Assembly: GCF_016909015.1 (NCBI RefSeq)
Contig: NZ_JAFBFA010000002.1
Location: 1-64,000 of the forward strand
DNA length: 64,000 nt
Direction: 5' to 3'
Origin: Gracilibacillus alcaliphilus
GTDB taxonomy: Bacteria; Bacillota; Bacilli; Bacillales; Amphibacillaceae
Shown: piece by piece, positions 52,261-60,417 of the stretch
Position numbering within the stretch: the stretch's first letter is position 1
How the letters are laid out: every line of letters begins with the position of its first letter
Translations under genes and position numbers: made by a program
The notes under the pieces: model-generated
Databases searched by the model: none
Told to the model about the DNA's origin: nothing
What the model saw: only the letters and a program-made list of their open reading frames with translations

Positions 52261-53394
52261 ATGGGACAAGGATTTGATACAAAATCTGTACACGTGTCGA
52301 TGCAAAGGGAGGGGATTCCAACTAAAGTAACCCCTATTCATCAAAGTTCGGCATTTACCTTTAAAGATTTACAGGACATAGAAAATTTTTATCATGGTGA
52401 ACGAGATTATTTATATAGCAGAGTAGGGAATCCAAATACCGATGAATTGGGAAAAGCAGTTGCCCAATTAGAAGAGGCACCAGATGGTATTGCTACGTCT
52501 TCGGGCTTGTCTGCTATTTTGATAGGAGTTCTTGCAGTGGCAAAGGCAGGAGATCATATCATAGCATCGGAGGACTTATATGGCGGTACATATGAATTAT
52601 TATCGGAAGAATTGACTGCTTTTGGCATCGAGGTAAGCTTTGCTGATTTTACCGAAGATCTTTCACCGTTTTTGCAAGATAATACCGTACTGCTTTATAC
52701 AGAATCAGTGACCAATCCGTTGCTGCGTGTGGAGGATCTTACGAAAGTGAAAGAATTTGCAGATCGCTACAACTTGAAAGTAATGGTAGATAATACATTT
52801 GCTACTCCGTATTTGATACAGCCATATTTACAAGGTGTTAACTTAGTCGTCCATAGTGCGACCAAGTATTTGGGGGGGCATAGTGATATTACGGCAGGAG
52901 TGTTAACCGGTGACAGTCCATTAATTAAAGCGGCCCGAACGAAGGCAATCAATTTAGGAACCAATTTAAGTCCGTTTGAAGCCTGGCTGACAGTTCGTGG
53001 CATTAAGACATTAAGTGTGCGGATGGAACGTCATGTCAGAAATGCTGCTGCTTTAGCGGAAGCATTAAAGAAGCACCCTGCTTTAGATAAAGTATATTAC
53101 CCTGAATTTATTTCAGAACGCGGCAATGGTGCGATTGTTACAATAGAACTGAAAGAAGATACAAACGTGGAAGCATTTTTTCAATCGTTGGGATGGATCA
53201 AAATTGTAGCCACATTAGCCGGAGTTGAAACAAGTGCATCTTATCCAATGGGGACTTCCCATCGCAATATGCCAGAGGCGGCATTAAGGCAGCTAGGTAT
53301 CACCAAAGGCATCGTGCGTATTTCGGTTGGATTAGAAGATATTGCAGATATTATTGAAATGATGACAAATGCATTAGATCAATCACAGAAATGA
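52261..53394 (+). CDS. PLP-dependent trans-sulfuration enzyme (Cys/Met metabolism)
   Basis: A 377-residue type-I PLP enzyme of the cystathionine gamma-synthase/lyase and methionine gamma-lyase family. Visible: the N-terminal FDTKSVH and TPIHQSSAFTF, YSRVGNPNTDELGKAVAQLE, the stacking Tyr region EDLYGGTYELL, the PLP Asp in MVDNTFATPYL, and the Schiff-base Lys in SATKYLGGHSD. The C-terminal half ends SASYPMGTSHRNMPEA...VRISVGLEDIADI. The loop after VYYPEF is short compared with relatives that carry GHELA...QM; this may alter specificity. The exact reaction cannot be assigned. It is followed after 10 bases by a reductase, probably in one operon. No S-box or T-box is seen upstream. Confidence 0.9.
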   Translation: MGQGFDTKSVHVSMQREGIPTKVTPIHQSSAFTFKDLQDIENFYHGERDYLYSRVGNPNTDELGKAVAQLEEAPDGIATSSGLSAILIGVLAVAKAGDHIIASEDLYGGTYELLSEELTAFGIEVSFADFTEDLSPFLQDNTVLLYTESVTNPLLRVEDLTKVKEFADRYNLKVMVDNTFATPYLIQPYLQGVNLVVHSATKYLGGHSDITAGVLTGDSPLIKAARTKAINLGTNLSPFEAWLTVRGIKTLSVRMERHVRNAAALAEALKKHPALDKVYYPEFISERGNGAIVTIELKEDTNVEAFFQSLGWIKIVATLAGVETSASYPMGTSHRNMPEAALRQLGITKGIVRISVGLEDIADIIEMMTNALDQSQK

Positions 53395-53404
53395 GGGAAC
53401 AAGC

Positions 53405-54157
53405 TTGAAGTATGCAGTAGTAACAGGTACATCGAAGGGATTAGGAGCCGCTATTGCCAAGTTATTGATGGAACGATCAATCCATGTGATTGGCCTAGCT
53501 AGAAACGATAACCCGGCATTGTCACATGCTGAATTACCAGGTAGCTATCAACATGTTACCGTTGATTTAGCAGATATAGGTCAAACAGAACAAGTATTTC
53601 AACAAATAAAGACGCAACTGGAAACAAAACCGTTAGAGGCATTGTATTTGATTCAAAATGCTGCTGTTGTATCACCGATCGAGCAGGTAGGAAAGCAAGA
53701 AACGAGTGCACTATCACAACATCTACATGTAAACCTCTTATCACCAATGGTAGTAACAAACTACTGGCTTGGAGCATGGCGTGAAGCAAATCTTCCACTC
53801 GTGGTGATCCATGTGACATCAGGTGCTGCTAATCGTTCCGTTTATGGCTGGAGCGCTTATGGAAGTTCTAAGGCAGCCTTGGATCGCTACACAAAAACTG
53901 TTGCCTTAGAACAGGACATATTAGGGACAGGGCATAAAGTTATGTTATTTGATCCTAGTATTATGGATACGGATATGCAAGGGGAAATTCGATCATCTGA
54001 TTCTGCTCAATTTCATGATGTCGAGCAGTTTAAAAACTATAAAACAGATGGCAAGCTGCGTGATACAGAAGTAGTTGCCAAGGTGTTGACGGATTATATA
54101 ACCAACATGGAAAAGATAGAGAATGGCAAATATCTTAGTGTGAAAGATATTCTTTAA
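53405..54157 (+). CDS. Short-chain dehydrogenase/reductase (YueD-like)
   Basis: A 250-residue SDR with the Rossmann start YAVVTGTSKGLGAAIAKLL (TGxxxGxG), the catalytic Ser in VIHVTSGAANRS, and YxxxK as YGSSKAALDRY with the preceding Tyr in SAYGSSK. The sequence is close in layout to YueD, the NADPH-dependent benzil reductase that forms (S)-benzoin; the natural substrate is not known. The start is TTG 53405, after GAGGGAA. Co-occurrence with the trans-sulfuration gene suggests cotranscription, not a defined pathway. Confidence 0.87.
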   Translation: MKYAVVTGTSKGLGAAIAKLLMERSIHVIGLARNDNPALSHAELPGSYQHVTVDLADIGQTEQVFQQIKTQLETKPLEALYLIQNAAVVSPIEQVGKQETSALSQHLHVNLLSPMVVTNYWLGAWREANLPLVVIHVTSGAANRSVYGWSAYGSSKAALDRYTKTVALEQDILGTGHKVMLFDPSIMDTDMQGEIRSSDSAQFHDVEQFKNYKTDGKLRDTEVVAKVLTDYITNMEKIENGKYLSVKDIL

Positions 54158-54225
54158 TATCTAAACAACGAACTTCTGTGTTACCGACACAAGTCGGATG
54201 GACCTAAGTAAAGATATGGTTGCGG

Positions 54226-54256
54226 TAATACAGTAATCCGCTGTATCCTTTTTTAG
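54226..54256 (+). terminator. Terminator after the SDR gene
   Basis: ATACAG pairs with CTGTAT around TAATCCG, followed by CCTTTTTT. A weaker stem-loop (ACCGACACAAGTCGG-like) lies just before it. Confidence 0.65.
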
Positions 54257-54325
54257 GACTTTTTCTTTAATATAGTAGGTGAATACCCATTTCGCTCATT
54301 TGCAGGGACTTTTTTTGCTCTTTTA

Positions 54326-54334
54326 CATACTTTA
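54326..54334 (+). promoter_or_regulatory. Possible sigma-K -10 element of yjcZ
   Basis: CATACTTTA matches the mother-cell -10 pattern CATAnnnTA, about 32 bases before the start. The -35 element is not convincing. Confidence 0.35.
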
Positions 54335-54365
54335 TAAGTGTAAGTATGAAAAGGAGGGATTTTTG

Positions 54366-54470
54366 ATGAGCGGACAATACGGAGGTTATGGTTCAGGATT
54401 TGCATTGGTTGTGGTGTTATTCATTCTTTTAATCATCATCGGTGCTTCTTGGGGCTATGGTGGTTACTAA
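54366..54470 (+). CDS. yjcZ: YjcZ-family small sporulation membrane protein
   Basis: A 34-residue protein: a Gly/Tyr-rich start (MSGQYGGYGSG), one membrane helix (FALVVVLFILLIIIGASWGY) and a GGY end. This is the YjcZ/YqfX-like pattern of tiny sporulation proteins. The AAAGGAGGGA site lies 8 bases before ATG 54366; the longer frame upstream is not part of the gene. A strong terminator follows. Confidence 0.88.
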   Translation: MSGQYGGYGSGFALVVVLFILLIIIGASWGYGGY

Positions 54471-54480
54471 TTCAAACGTT

Positions 54481-54521
54481 CAGAAACCTAACAATCAGTT
54501 CATGGTTGTTAGGTTTCTTTG
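54481..54521 (+). terminator. yjcZ terminator
   Basis: AGAAACCTAACAA pairs with TTGTTAGGTTTCT around an 11-base loop, then TTTG. A 13-bp perfect stem. Confidence 0.88.
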
Positions 54522-54874
54522 TGAGGAAACAAGGTGAAAATCTTACCACTTTCATCAACGGAGTCGCGGATTTATTTAAACAAAATTTCTCTCGAAGCAG
54601 GGGGAATTTTTTCAAAAAGTATAAGTAAGATCTAACGGGGTTCTTTGGTTTTCCTAATGAATAAAATGAGACAAGCAGCTGGAAAATTAAGCTTTATTCG
54701 ACAAATTGCCTGCTTATTTCTAGAAATAAAGTCGAAAAAGATAGCGTTATTTTTTAACACAAAGCCGGATTTTATATACTTAATTATCCGATCGTTTTTT
54801 AGCGGTTACAATAAAAAGCGGTGACATATTTAGTGAGTATTCGTGTAATCTAATTAGTAATTCCAAAAGAAAGG
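54522..54874. other. Intergenic gap before the esterase gene
   Basis: About 350 A/T-rich bases without a gene. No clear operator such as a cre site was recognised, although a carbohydrate-linked esterase follows. Confidence 0.4.
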
Positions 54875-54883
54875 TTGAATAAT

Positions 54884-56143
54884 GTGTTGAAAAAAAGAAA
54901 TATATGGATGTTGATATGTTTATGTATACTGCTCCCTCCTCCAAATATATCATTAGATCATGAATCCATTATTGCAGCCGAAGAGATACAAAAATTTGAT
55001 TTTGGAACAGGGGAGAGTAAGGTAGAAAAAGGATATACGAGGGTAACCGACACAACGGCTTATTCGGAAGAACAAGGATATGGATTCCTTGATACAGAGA
55101 TGGTAACCGCAATTCAATTCGATGTGGAGGATCATATACAAATGGATGCTGTTAGCTTTACGGATACAAGCTTTGAAATAGATCTTGAACCAGGTGATTA
55201 TGAGATAACGGTGATAGCTGGCGATCCAACTGAATCCATGTCGTTAGGCATTCTTGCTGAAAATATACAGAAAATAGAGGAACAGGCTTTAGATAGTGGC
55301 GAATTCTTAGAGGAAACATTTGAATTGGCACTTATTGATGGAACATTATCTATTCAATTAACCGGAGAGAATACGAGACTAAACAGTTTAACCATTAACA
55401 AATTGCCGAAACGGAGGCCCGCTGATCATCCAACAGTATATGTAGCGAGTGATTCTACCGCTCAGACCTATGCCCCTTATTGGAAACCGCAAGCAGGCTG
55501 GGGGCAAATGTTAGATCGATTTGCAGCAGATGAGATAACGGTAGCTAATCATGCCATCAGTGGCAGAAGTTCGAAGACATTTTATACCGAGGGCAGATTA
55601 GATAATATTTTGCGCGAAATCAAACCAAATGATTACTTATTCATTCAATTTGGTCATAATGATGCAACCATCAGCCGTCCGGAACGATATACGACGGTAG
55701 AGGAATTTAAAGTTTATTTAACGGATTATGTGATGGGTGGACGGCAAAGAGAAGCGATCCCTATTCTGATCACTCCAGTCAATCGGCGTGATTTTAATGC
55801 AGAAACTGGTGAATTTAATATCAGTTTTCCGGAATATAAGCAAGGTGTGGAAGAAGTTGCTGAGGAATTAGATGTCCTTTTAGTTGATTTAAATAGTTTA
55901 AGTCGTGCTTATTTTGATGAAATGGGTCCAAAAGGTACGAAGGCAATTTTTTTACATGCAGATTCAGGTTTGTATGAGGCCTTTCCAGAAGGGGTAGCCG
56001 ATGATACACATTTCCAAGAATATGGTGCAATTCAAGTGGCGAGATTGCTGTCAGAAGGTATTTCTGAGTTGGATACACCACTGGCGGGTTATATCGACGT
56101 GGAAGAAGCGGAACATGTTCCAAGCGCTCCAGTAAATGAATAG
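54884..56143 (+). CDS. Secreted GDSL/SGNH hydrolase, rhamnogalacturonan acetylesterase-like
   Basis: About 419 residues. A signal peptide (to about 35) is followed by a beta-sandwich domain beginning IQKFDFGTGESKVEKGYTRV (about 40-180), then an SGNH hydrolase domain (about 185-400). The nucleophile is in VYVASDSTAQTY (block I), the oxyanion Gly in NHAISGRSSKT, the Asn in FIQFGHNDA (block III) and the Asp/His pair in VADDTHFQEYGA (block V). This layout matches RhgT/YesT-type acetylesterases that remove acetyl groups from pectin rhamnogalacturonan. An AAAGAAAGG site favours GTG 54884 over TTG 54875. No other pectin genes are nearby, so the substrate is uncertain. Confidence 0.87.
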   Translation: MLKKRNIWMLICLCILLPPPNISLDHESIIAAEEIQKFDFGTGESKVEKGYTRVTDTTAYSEEQGYGFLDTEMVTAIQFDVEDHIQMDAVSFTDTSFEIDLEPGDYEITVIAGDPTESMSLGILAENIQKIEEQALDSGEFLEETFELALIDGTLSIQLTGENTRLNSLTINKLPKRRPADHPTVYVASDSTAQTYAPYWKPQAGWGQMLDRFAADEITVANHAISGRSSKTFYTEGRLDNILREIKPNDYLFIQFGHNDATISRPERYTTVEEFKVYLTDYVMGGRQREAIPILITPVNRRDFNAETGEFNISFPEYKQGVEEVAEELDVLLVDLNSLSRAYFDEMGPKGTKAIFLHADSGLYEAFPEGVADDTHFQEYGAIQVARLLSEGISELDTPLAGYIDVEEAEHVPSAPVNE

Positions 56144-56153
56144 TATAAATATC

Positions 56154-56182
56154 AGGAACCCTGTACGATGGGGTTCTTTTTG
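56154..56182 (+). terminator. Terminator of the esterase gene
   Basis: GAACCC pairs with GGGTTC around TGTACGATG, followed by TTTTTG. Confidence 0.7.
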
Positions 56183-56302
56183 TTTAATAAAAATGGCCTG
56201 TATCACGTCTCTTTTAAGCAACATAACGAATTAGATAAGCAGACGAGACAAAAAATATTTGGATAGGAAAAGGGAAAGAATCTTGTATGATTTTTAATTT
56301 CT

Positions 56303-56332
56303 TTGGAACAGTACATTTGAAGCGTGTATAAT
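56303..56332 (+). promoter_or_regulatory. Candidate sigma-A promoter of map
   Basis: TTGGAA (56303-56308), 18 bases, TGTATAAT (-10 TATAAT at 56327-56332). It lies about 125 bases before the start codon. Confidence 0.5.
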
Positions 56333-56458
56333 ATAATGGATCTGTAAATAACTTTTTGATTCCAAATACCAGTGTTTTTTCAAAGAGTTTTTATGTGAAG
56401 TATGGTAAACTTTAAAGAGAAGAGATATGTTATTGGAGCTAGAAAGGAAGTTAAGGAA

Positions 56459-57220
56459 ATGATTACAAGAAAGAGCCAACGTGAAATAGACATGATGAAA
56501 GCGGCTGGCCGAATACTGGCTCGCTGTCATCAGGAAATTGCCAAGCGAATCAAACCAGGCGTTACAACAGCAGAGATTGATGCATATGTGGAACAATTCT
56601 TGGCAGAACACGGTGCTAAACCAGAGCAAAAAGGTTATAACGGATATGAATTTGCTACTTGTGCCTCCATTAATGATGAGATATGCCATGGTTTCCCGCG
56701 TGACGAAAAATTAGTAGAAGGCGATATCGTAACAATCGATATGGTGGTCAATCTAAACGGTGGTTTGGCTGACTCAGCGTGGACTTATTGTGTAGGAGAA
56801 CCAGATGAAAAGACGCAGAAATTACTAGATGTAACCAGGACTTCTTTATATAAAGGAATTGAGCAGGCACTGCCAGGCAATCGTATAGGTGATATTGGCT
56901 ATGCAATTCAGCAATATGCAGAGGGAGAAGGTTACTCTGTTGTCCGGGAATTTACTGGTCATGGAATTGGACCAACCATTCATGAGGATCCGCAAATTCC
57001 TCATTTCGGCCTTCCAGGCAAGGGTTCTAGGCTGAAGGAAGGAATGGTTATCACCATTGAACCTATGATTAATGAAGGGGTTTGGCAAAGCAAAATGGAT
57101 GATAATGGCTGGACGGCTAGAACAGCCGATGGTGAACGATCTGCACAATATGAGCATACATTAGTTATTACAAAAGATGGTGCGATGATTTTAACAGATC
57201 AAAATCATATGGAAGACTAA
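56459..57220 (+). CDS. map: Type I methionine aminopeptidase
   Basis: A 253-residue metallopeptidase that removes the initiator Met from new proteins. The five metal ligands are visible: Asp in VTIDMVVNLNGG and ADSAWTYCVG, His in FTGHGIGPTIHEDPQIP, Glu in ITIEPMINEG and Glu in SAQYEHTLVIT. SINDEICHGFPRDEKL holds the conserved substrate His. ATG 56459 is supported by AAAGGAAG 8 bases upstream; the frame starting at 56402 lacks a site and adds an unrelated extension. It is close to YflG, the second Bacillus MAP, since it stands outside the ribosomal protein cluster. Confidence 0.92.
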   Translation: MITRKSQREIDMMKAAGRILARCHQEIAKRIKPGVTTAEIDAYVEQFLAEHGAKPEQKGYNGYEFATCASINDEICHGFPRDEKLVEGDIVTIDMVVNLNGGLADSAWTYCVGEPDEKTQKLLDVTRTSLYKGIEQALPGNRIGDIGYAIQQYAEGEGYSVVREFTGHGIGPTIHEDPQIPHFGLPGKGSRLKEGMVITIEPMINEGVWQSKMDDNGWTARTADGERSAQYEHTLVITKDGAMILTDQNHMED

Positions 57221-57237
57221 ACACAATAAGCATAATG

Positions 57238-57267
57238 TGAAGCCCCCACCTAGGAGGTGGGGGGAAC
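57238..57267. terminator. G/C-rich hairpin after map
   Basis: GCCCCCACCT and AGGTGGGGG(G) form a 9-10-bp stem in GTGAAGCCCCCACCTAGGAG followed by GTGGGGGGAAC. There is no T-run. The GTGAAGC-hairpin-GGGAAC form resembles the right end of IS200/IS605-type elements more than an ordinary terminator; no transposase gene is next to it. Confidence 0.5.
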
Positions 57268-57472
57268 AGGTATGGCTAGATATGGAGAATGCTCCTTAGT
57301 CTATGATTTCTTCCTAATTCAGAAGTTTCTGACAGAACAGTTTGTAAACGGTAACATAAGGGTGTTAGAACTGAAATACCTGACAAAAAGACAATCAATT
57401 AGTTTGGCTGCTTGTATCGTTGCCATATATTTGCATGGCTTCGTATACATAGTTAATAAAAGAACGATATAG
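57268..57472. other. Short unassigned open frame region
   Basis: A frame of 66 residues starting MARYGECSLVYDFF at 57272 follows the hairpin and its G-rich tract. The composition is protein-like in places, but no family is recognised, and the G-run is part of the hairpin. I treat it as probably not a gene. Confidence 0.3.
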
Positions 57473-57862
57473 TGTGTGTTCAAAAAGTTCGGTGAAAAGG
57501 CCCATCATCGGTTCAGTTCGCAACATCATGGGACTGCAGTTACTCGTCCCACAGAAAACATTTGTTGCAACACCGATACTAGTACGTCCGTACGTCGAAA
57601 GTTCCAAGCCGCGCAGCCTTTGAGCAAACGATCTTGCACGCAGAAAAAGCGACCTTCTTTTTCAAGGAGATGGTCTTGCACGCCGGAAAAGCGATCTTCT
57701 TTTCCAAGGAACGGAGCGTATGCTTTTCATACGTGAGTAGCAGACTTGCACAGGATGTGTTGACTTCAGCGTTACCCACACGATTGGGCGGTCTTCTTAG
57801 ATGTTCCTCTACTGTAAACGCAGAAATTCGCCGTGTCATTTTTATTGGGCTTTTTTGCACAA
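57473..57862. repeat. Intergenic repeat block with internal tandem repeat
   Basis: About 390 bases, richer in G/C than the surroundings and without a credible gene. It opens with GTGTGTTCAAAAAGTTCGG, like a fragment at 50.81 kb. Two tandem units of about 40 bases lie at about 57630-57710: CTTGCACGCAGAAAAAGCGA with CTTCTTTTTCAAGGA, then CTTGCACGCCGGAAAAGCGA with CTTCTTTTCCAAGGA. Later comes CGCAGAAATTCGCCGTGTCA and a T-run. It looks like a non-autonomous mobile or repeat element. Confidence 0.55.
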
Positions 57863-57911
57863 CCACTACTATCATCAGATTCACAATATAACAGGTTAGG
57901 GTGTTCATACC

Positions 57912-58439
57912 ATGTATCAAATTCGTAAAGCAACACTTGAAGATGCAAAGTTTATTGCGGAAGTTTATATACACAGTTGGAAGGCTACTTATCAAGATTT
58001 AATTAACGAACAAGATTTATCAAACACAACTGTCGATCATCATCAAATTTATTGGGAAACAATTTTGAAATTATCGAGAAAACAACAGCCGGTAACGGTT
58101 ATTGAAGATCAAGGGGAAATAGTCGGGTTTATTTCTGGAGGAAAAGAACGGACCGAACGATTTGGCTATGATGGAGAAATTTTTGCCATTTACTTACTGC
58201 CAGATTATCAAGGGAAAGGCTTAGGCAAGCAGCTTTTAAAGGCGTTCGCTGAAGAGATGCAAGAATTAGGTTATCAGTCTTTACTTATATGGGTATTAAC
58301 ACATAACCCTACTCATCATTTTTACCTGCATTTTGGTGCAGAAAAAATTGAACAGGAACAAACGACAATTGGTGATGGCACTTATCAAGAGACAGCATAT
58401 GGCTTTTCCAGTATTCAAAAATTATTACAACAATTGTGA
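57912..58439 (+). CDS. GNAT-family N-acetyltransferase
   Basis: A 175-residue acetyltransferase. It starts YQIRKATLEDAKFIAEVYIHSWKATYQDLI, a pattern common in bacillary GNATs with a tryptophan-containing helix 1-2. The acetyl-CoA loop is LLPDYQGKGLGKQLLKAFAEEM, followed by LLIWVLTHNPTHHFYLHFGAEKI. The specific substrate is unknown. The start region has AGGTTAGGGTG upstream. No sequence similarity to the first GNAT in this window beyond the fold motifs. Confidence 0.9.
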   Translation: MYQIRKATLEDAKFIAEVYIHSWKATYQDLINEQDLSNTTVDHHQIYWETILKLSRKQQPVTVIEDQGEIVGFISGGKERTERFGYDGEIFAIYLLPDYQGKGLGKQLLKAFAEEMQELGYQSLLIWVLTHNPTHHFYLHFGAEKIEQEQTTIGDGTYQETAYGFSSIQKLLQQL

Positions 58440-58539
58440 GAAACTGGTCTTTCAACAGAGTGTTAGCATTTTTAAAGAGATTGGGACAATTGTGCAGTTT
58501 TCAGCAAGGATTGGAGGCTATTTTTGTTTGACTATAGGA

Positions 58540-58625
58540 AAACAAAAAAGTTGATGGATTGTAGTATAAGTAACACTTAGGCCTTTGCCATAAAAACATA
58601 GTGATAAACCCAAGCTTTCTAATGA
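58540..58625. repeat. Dispersed intergenic repeat, copy 2
   Basis: This matches the core of the element at 11.1 kb: GACTATAGGAAA, GTAGTATAAGTAACACTTAG, CCATAAAAACATAGTGATAA and CAAGCTTTCTAA. It is the most diverged copy at the terminal hairpin. It lies after the GNAT gene. Confidence 0.6.
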
Positions 58626-58734
58626 AAATGTATAGAGGAAGCTAGCTGGGGTTTTCATTCGCAGCTAGCTTTTTCGGTTTTTGTTAAAATAGACGTGAAC
58701 GATAAACTCGTGTAAAATTCTCTTGTTTATCCAT

Positions 58735-59613
58735 TTAGTCCTTTTCGTATGGTTCAATATGGATATGGGCATGTGGAACATCGTGTTTTTCCTTTAGAAT
58801 AGTTTCAATCTGTTCAGTTATATCATGACTTTCCTTGACGGTCATATAAGGATCGACGTATAACGTAACTTCTATATAGGATTGATTACCATGTAATCGC
58901 CCCTTTATATCTTTCACTTCTATTACCTTAGGTTCGGTTGCAATGGTTGCCTTTATTTCTTCTACCTCACTGGGATGAAAACCATCAGTTAGTGTATGGG
59001 TAGCTTCTCTAAAGATATCCCATGCCGTCTTACAAATAATCATACCTACAATGGTACCGGCTAGCGGGTCAAACCAGAAAAGCTGAAATTGTGCGCCGAT
59101 AATACCAACCAAAGCGCCGATACTTACTAATGCATCGGCCTTATTATCTTGGGCAACTGCCTTAATGGCTGTGCTGTTAATTTTTTTTCCGAGCCGTACG
59201 TTGTATTGGTAAACACAGAACATCACAATAGCAGAACCAAGTGCCGTCCATGCTGTTAGCATACTAGGAGGAGTATATACCCCGGCAATGATAGTTTGCA
59301 CGGTGTCATACAATACATGCAGCCCAATTGTCATCATGATAAAGGCGGCAATCAATGAAGCAATCATCTCTGCACGGACATGCCCATAGTGATGATCGGC
59401 ATCAGGGGGTTTCCGGGAGATTTTTAATCCGACAAGGACTGCGATAGAGGCAATGACGTCTGTTGTATTATTTAATCCATCTGCTCGTAATGCAGCAGAG
59501 TTGCCAATAGTTGCAATAATCAATTTAATACAGGCAAGAAGAATATAGGTTATTATGCTTAACCAAGCCCCTTTTTCTCCCTCTTTATATTTTTCGTACT
59601 GATTCACAGCCAT
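58735..59613 (-). CDS. Cation diffusion facilitator family transporter
   Basis: A 292-residue divalent metal exporter of the MamB/FieF/YdfM-like group. Six membrane helices (about 14-200) carry DxxxD-type metal sites: AALRADGLNNTTDVIASIAVLVGL in helix 2 and AVAQDNKADALVSIGALVGII in helix 5. The HHYGHVRAEMIASLIAAF segment follows helix 2, and the cytosolic domain has HGNQSYIEVTLYVDP and a His-rich end (HDVPHAHIHIEPY). The Asp-rich sites suggest iron, manganese or zinc, unlike the His-type CzcD at 38.4 kb. It is the sole gene of its unit; no operator is recognised. Confidence 0.92.
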   Translation of the reverse strand: MAVNQYEKYKEGEKGAWLSIITYILLACIKLIIATIGNSAALRADGLNNTTDVIASIAVLVGLKISRKPPDADHHYGHVRAEMIASLIAAFIMMTIGLHVLYDTVQTIIAGVYTPPSMLTAWTALGSAIVMFCVYQYNVRLGKKINSTAIKAVAQDNKADALVSIGALVGIIGAQFQLFWFDPLAGTIVGMIICKTAWDIFREATHTLTDGFHPSEVEEIKATIATEPKVIEVKDIKGRLHGNQSYIEVTLYVDPYMTVKESHDITEQIETILKEKHDVPHAHIHIEPYEKD

Positions 59614-59884
59614 CCCCTCACTCCATTAGCGTAAAATAAGTTTATCACAGCATTAAGTGTCCGTAAAATTTCCGCTTGAATCCATCTTATTATTGTGTGA
59701 TGAGACGGCCGAATTATGTAAGATTACACAAGTATTGAGAGAAGATGTTTCACAGATATAGAATTTGGGAATATATTATTAAATATTATTTATTAAAGGG
59801 CAGACCATCAGATAGAGAGAGGCCCTTTGATGACAAATGCATGTTTATGAACCTTAGAAAAATTCAATTGAGGGGGCGTTCTTT
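59614..59884. other. Divergent gap with one hairpin
   Basis: About 270 bases. AAAGGGC (about 59796) pairs with GCCCTTT (about 59822) around a 20-base loop; no T-run follows. A G-rich site (GAGGGGGCG) precedes the IDEAL-domain gene. Confidence 0.4.
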
Positions 59885-60124
59885 ATGAAAAAACATATGA
59901 TTGATTATCAATTGAAGAAGTTTGATCGTAATGCGTCAAAGGTTATTTTCGCTAGAAGGGAAATCTCCTTCGAGGTTCGTTTAACAGCACAAATGATATT
60001 GGATGAAATATGCTTTCAGGGAAATAAGGCGCGTTTAGATCAGGCGATTAACCAATCCTTAGATCAAAAGGACAAAGAGCGGTTTCAAACCTTAAGCAAA
60101 CAATACAGCTATATATGGAATTAA
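59885..60124 (+). CDS. IDEAL-domain small protein
   Basis: A 79-residue soluble protein. The C-terminal half matches the IDEAL domain of Bacilli: LTAQMILDEICFQGNKARLDQAINQSLDQKDKERFQTLSKQYSYI. This short domain occurs in regulators such as YpiB and ComK-like partners, where it assists protein binding. The N-terminal part (MKKHMIDYQLKKFDRNASKVIFARREISFEV) is basic and of unknown role. It has a GGGGGCG-type site and its own terminator. Confidence 0.75.
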   Translation: MKKHMIDYQLKKFDRNASKVIFARREISFEVRLTAQMILDEICFQGNKARLDQAINQSLDQKDKERFQTLSKQYSYIWN

Positions 60125-60125
60125 A

Positions 60126-60156
60126 AAATACCTCCTTTGGGAGGTATTTTTTTACA
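60126..60156 (+). terminator. Terminator of the IDEAL-domain gene
   Basis: AAAATACCTCC pairs with GGAGGTATTTT around TTTG, then more T. Confidence 0.88.
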
Positions 60157-60164
60157 CTAGTTAT

Positions 60165-60242
60165 AAAAATTTATGGATTTTTGTATAAGTAGAACTCAGG
60201 TTTTTCGTCATAAAGACTTAGCGATAAGCCAAGTTTTTCTTA
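60165..60242. repeat. Dispersed intergenic repeat, copy 3
   Basis: The core only: ATGGATTTTTGTATAAGTAG, AACTCAGG, CGTCATAAAGACTTAGCGAT and AAGCCAAGTTTTTCT. Close to the end of the long copy at 11.1 kb. Confidence 0.65.
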
Positions 60243-60417
60243 TGGTGATAGATACATAAAGTCACAAAGCTGTCTAGGTAAAGTACTTGAGGTACAGCTG
60301 CTTTTCTTAACAATTTTCTGACATATTTTAAATTGATAGGATAACTGGATGTCAATGTGTTATATTATAGGAAGAGTTTTTGGATATAGGTGATTAATGA
60401 AGAAGGAAGGATTTACA

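Noticed and set aside
57257..57472. A small frame MARYGECSLVYDFF after the G/C-rich hairpin
   Set aside because: The only purine-rich site is the hairpin itself, and no family is recognised; kept as a doubtful region only.
57473..57891. Overlapping frames on both strands in the 57.5-57.9 kb block
   Set aside because: They arise from the tandem repeat sequence, are rich in Ser/Arg/Cys, and lack start signals.
60397..60417. Longer start of the VanY-like gene giving a more typical signal peptide
   Set aside because: Those codons are themselves the strong ribosome binding site for ATG 60418; kept as an alternative in the annotation.
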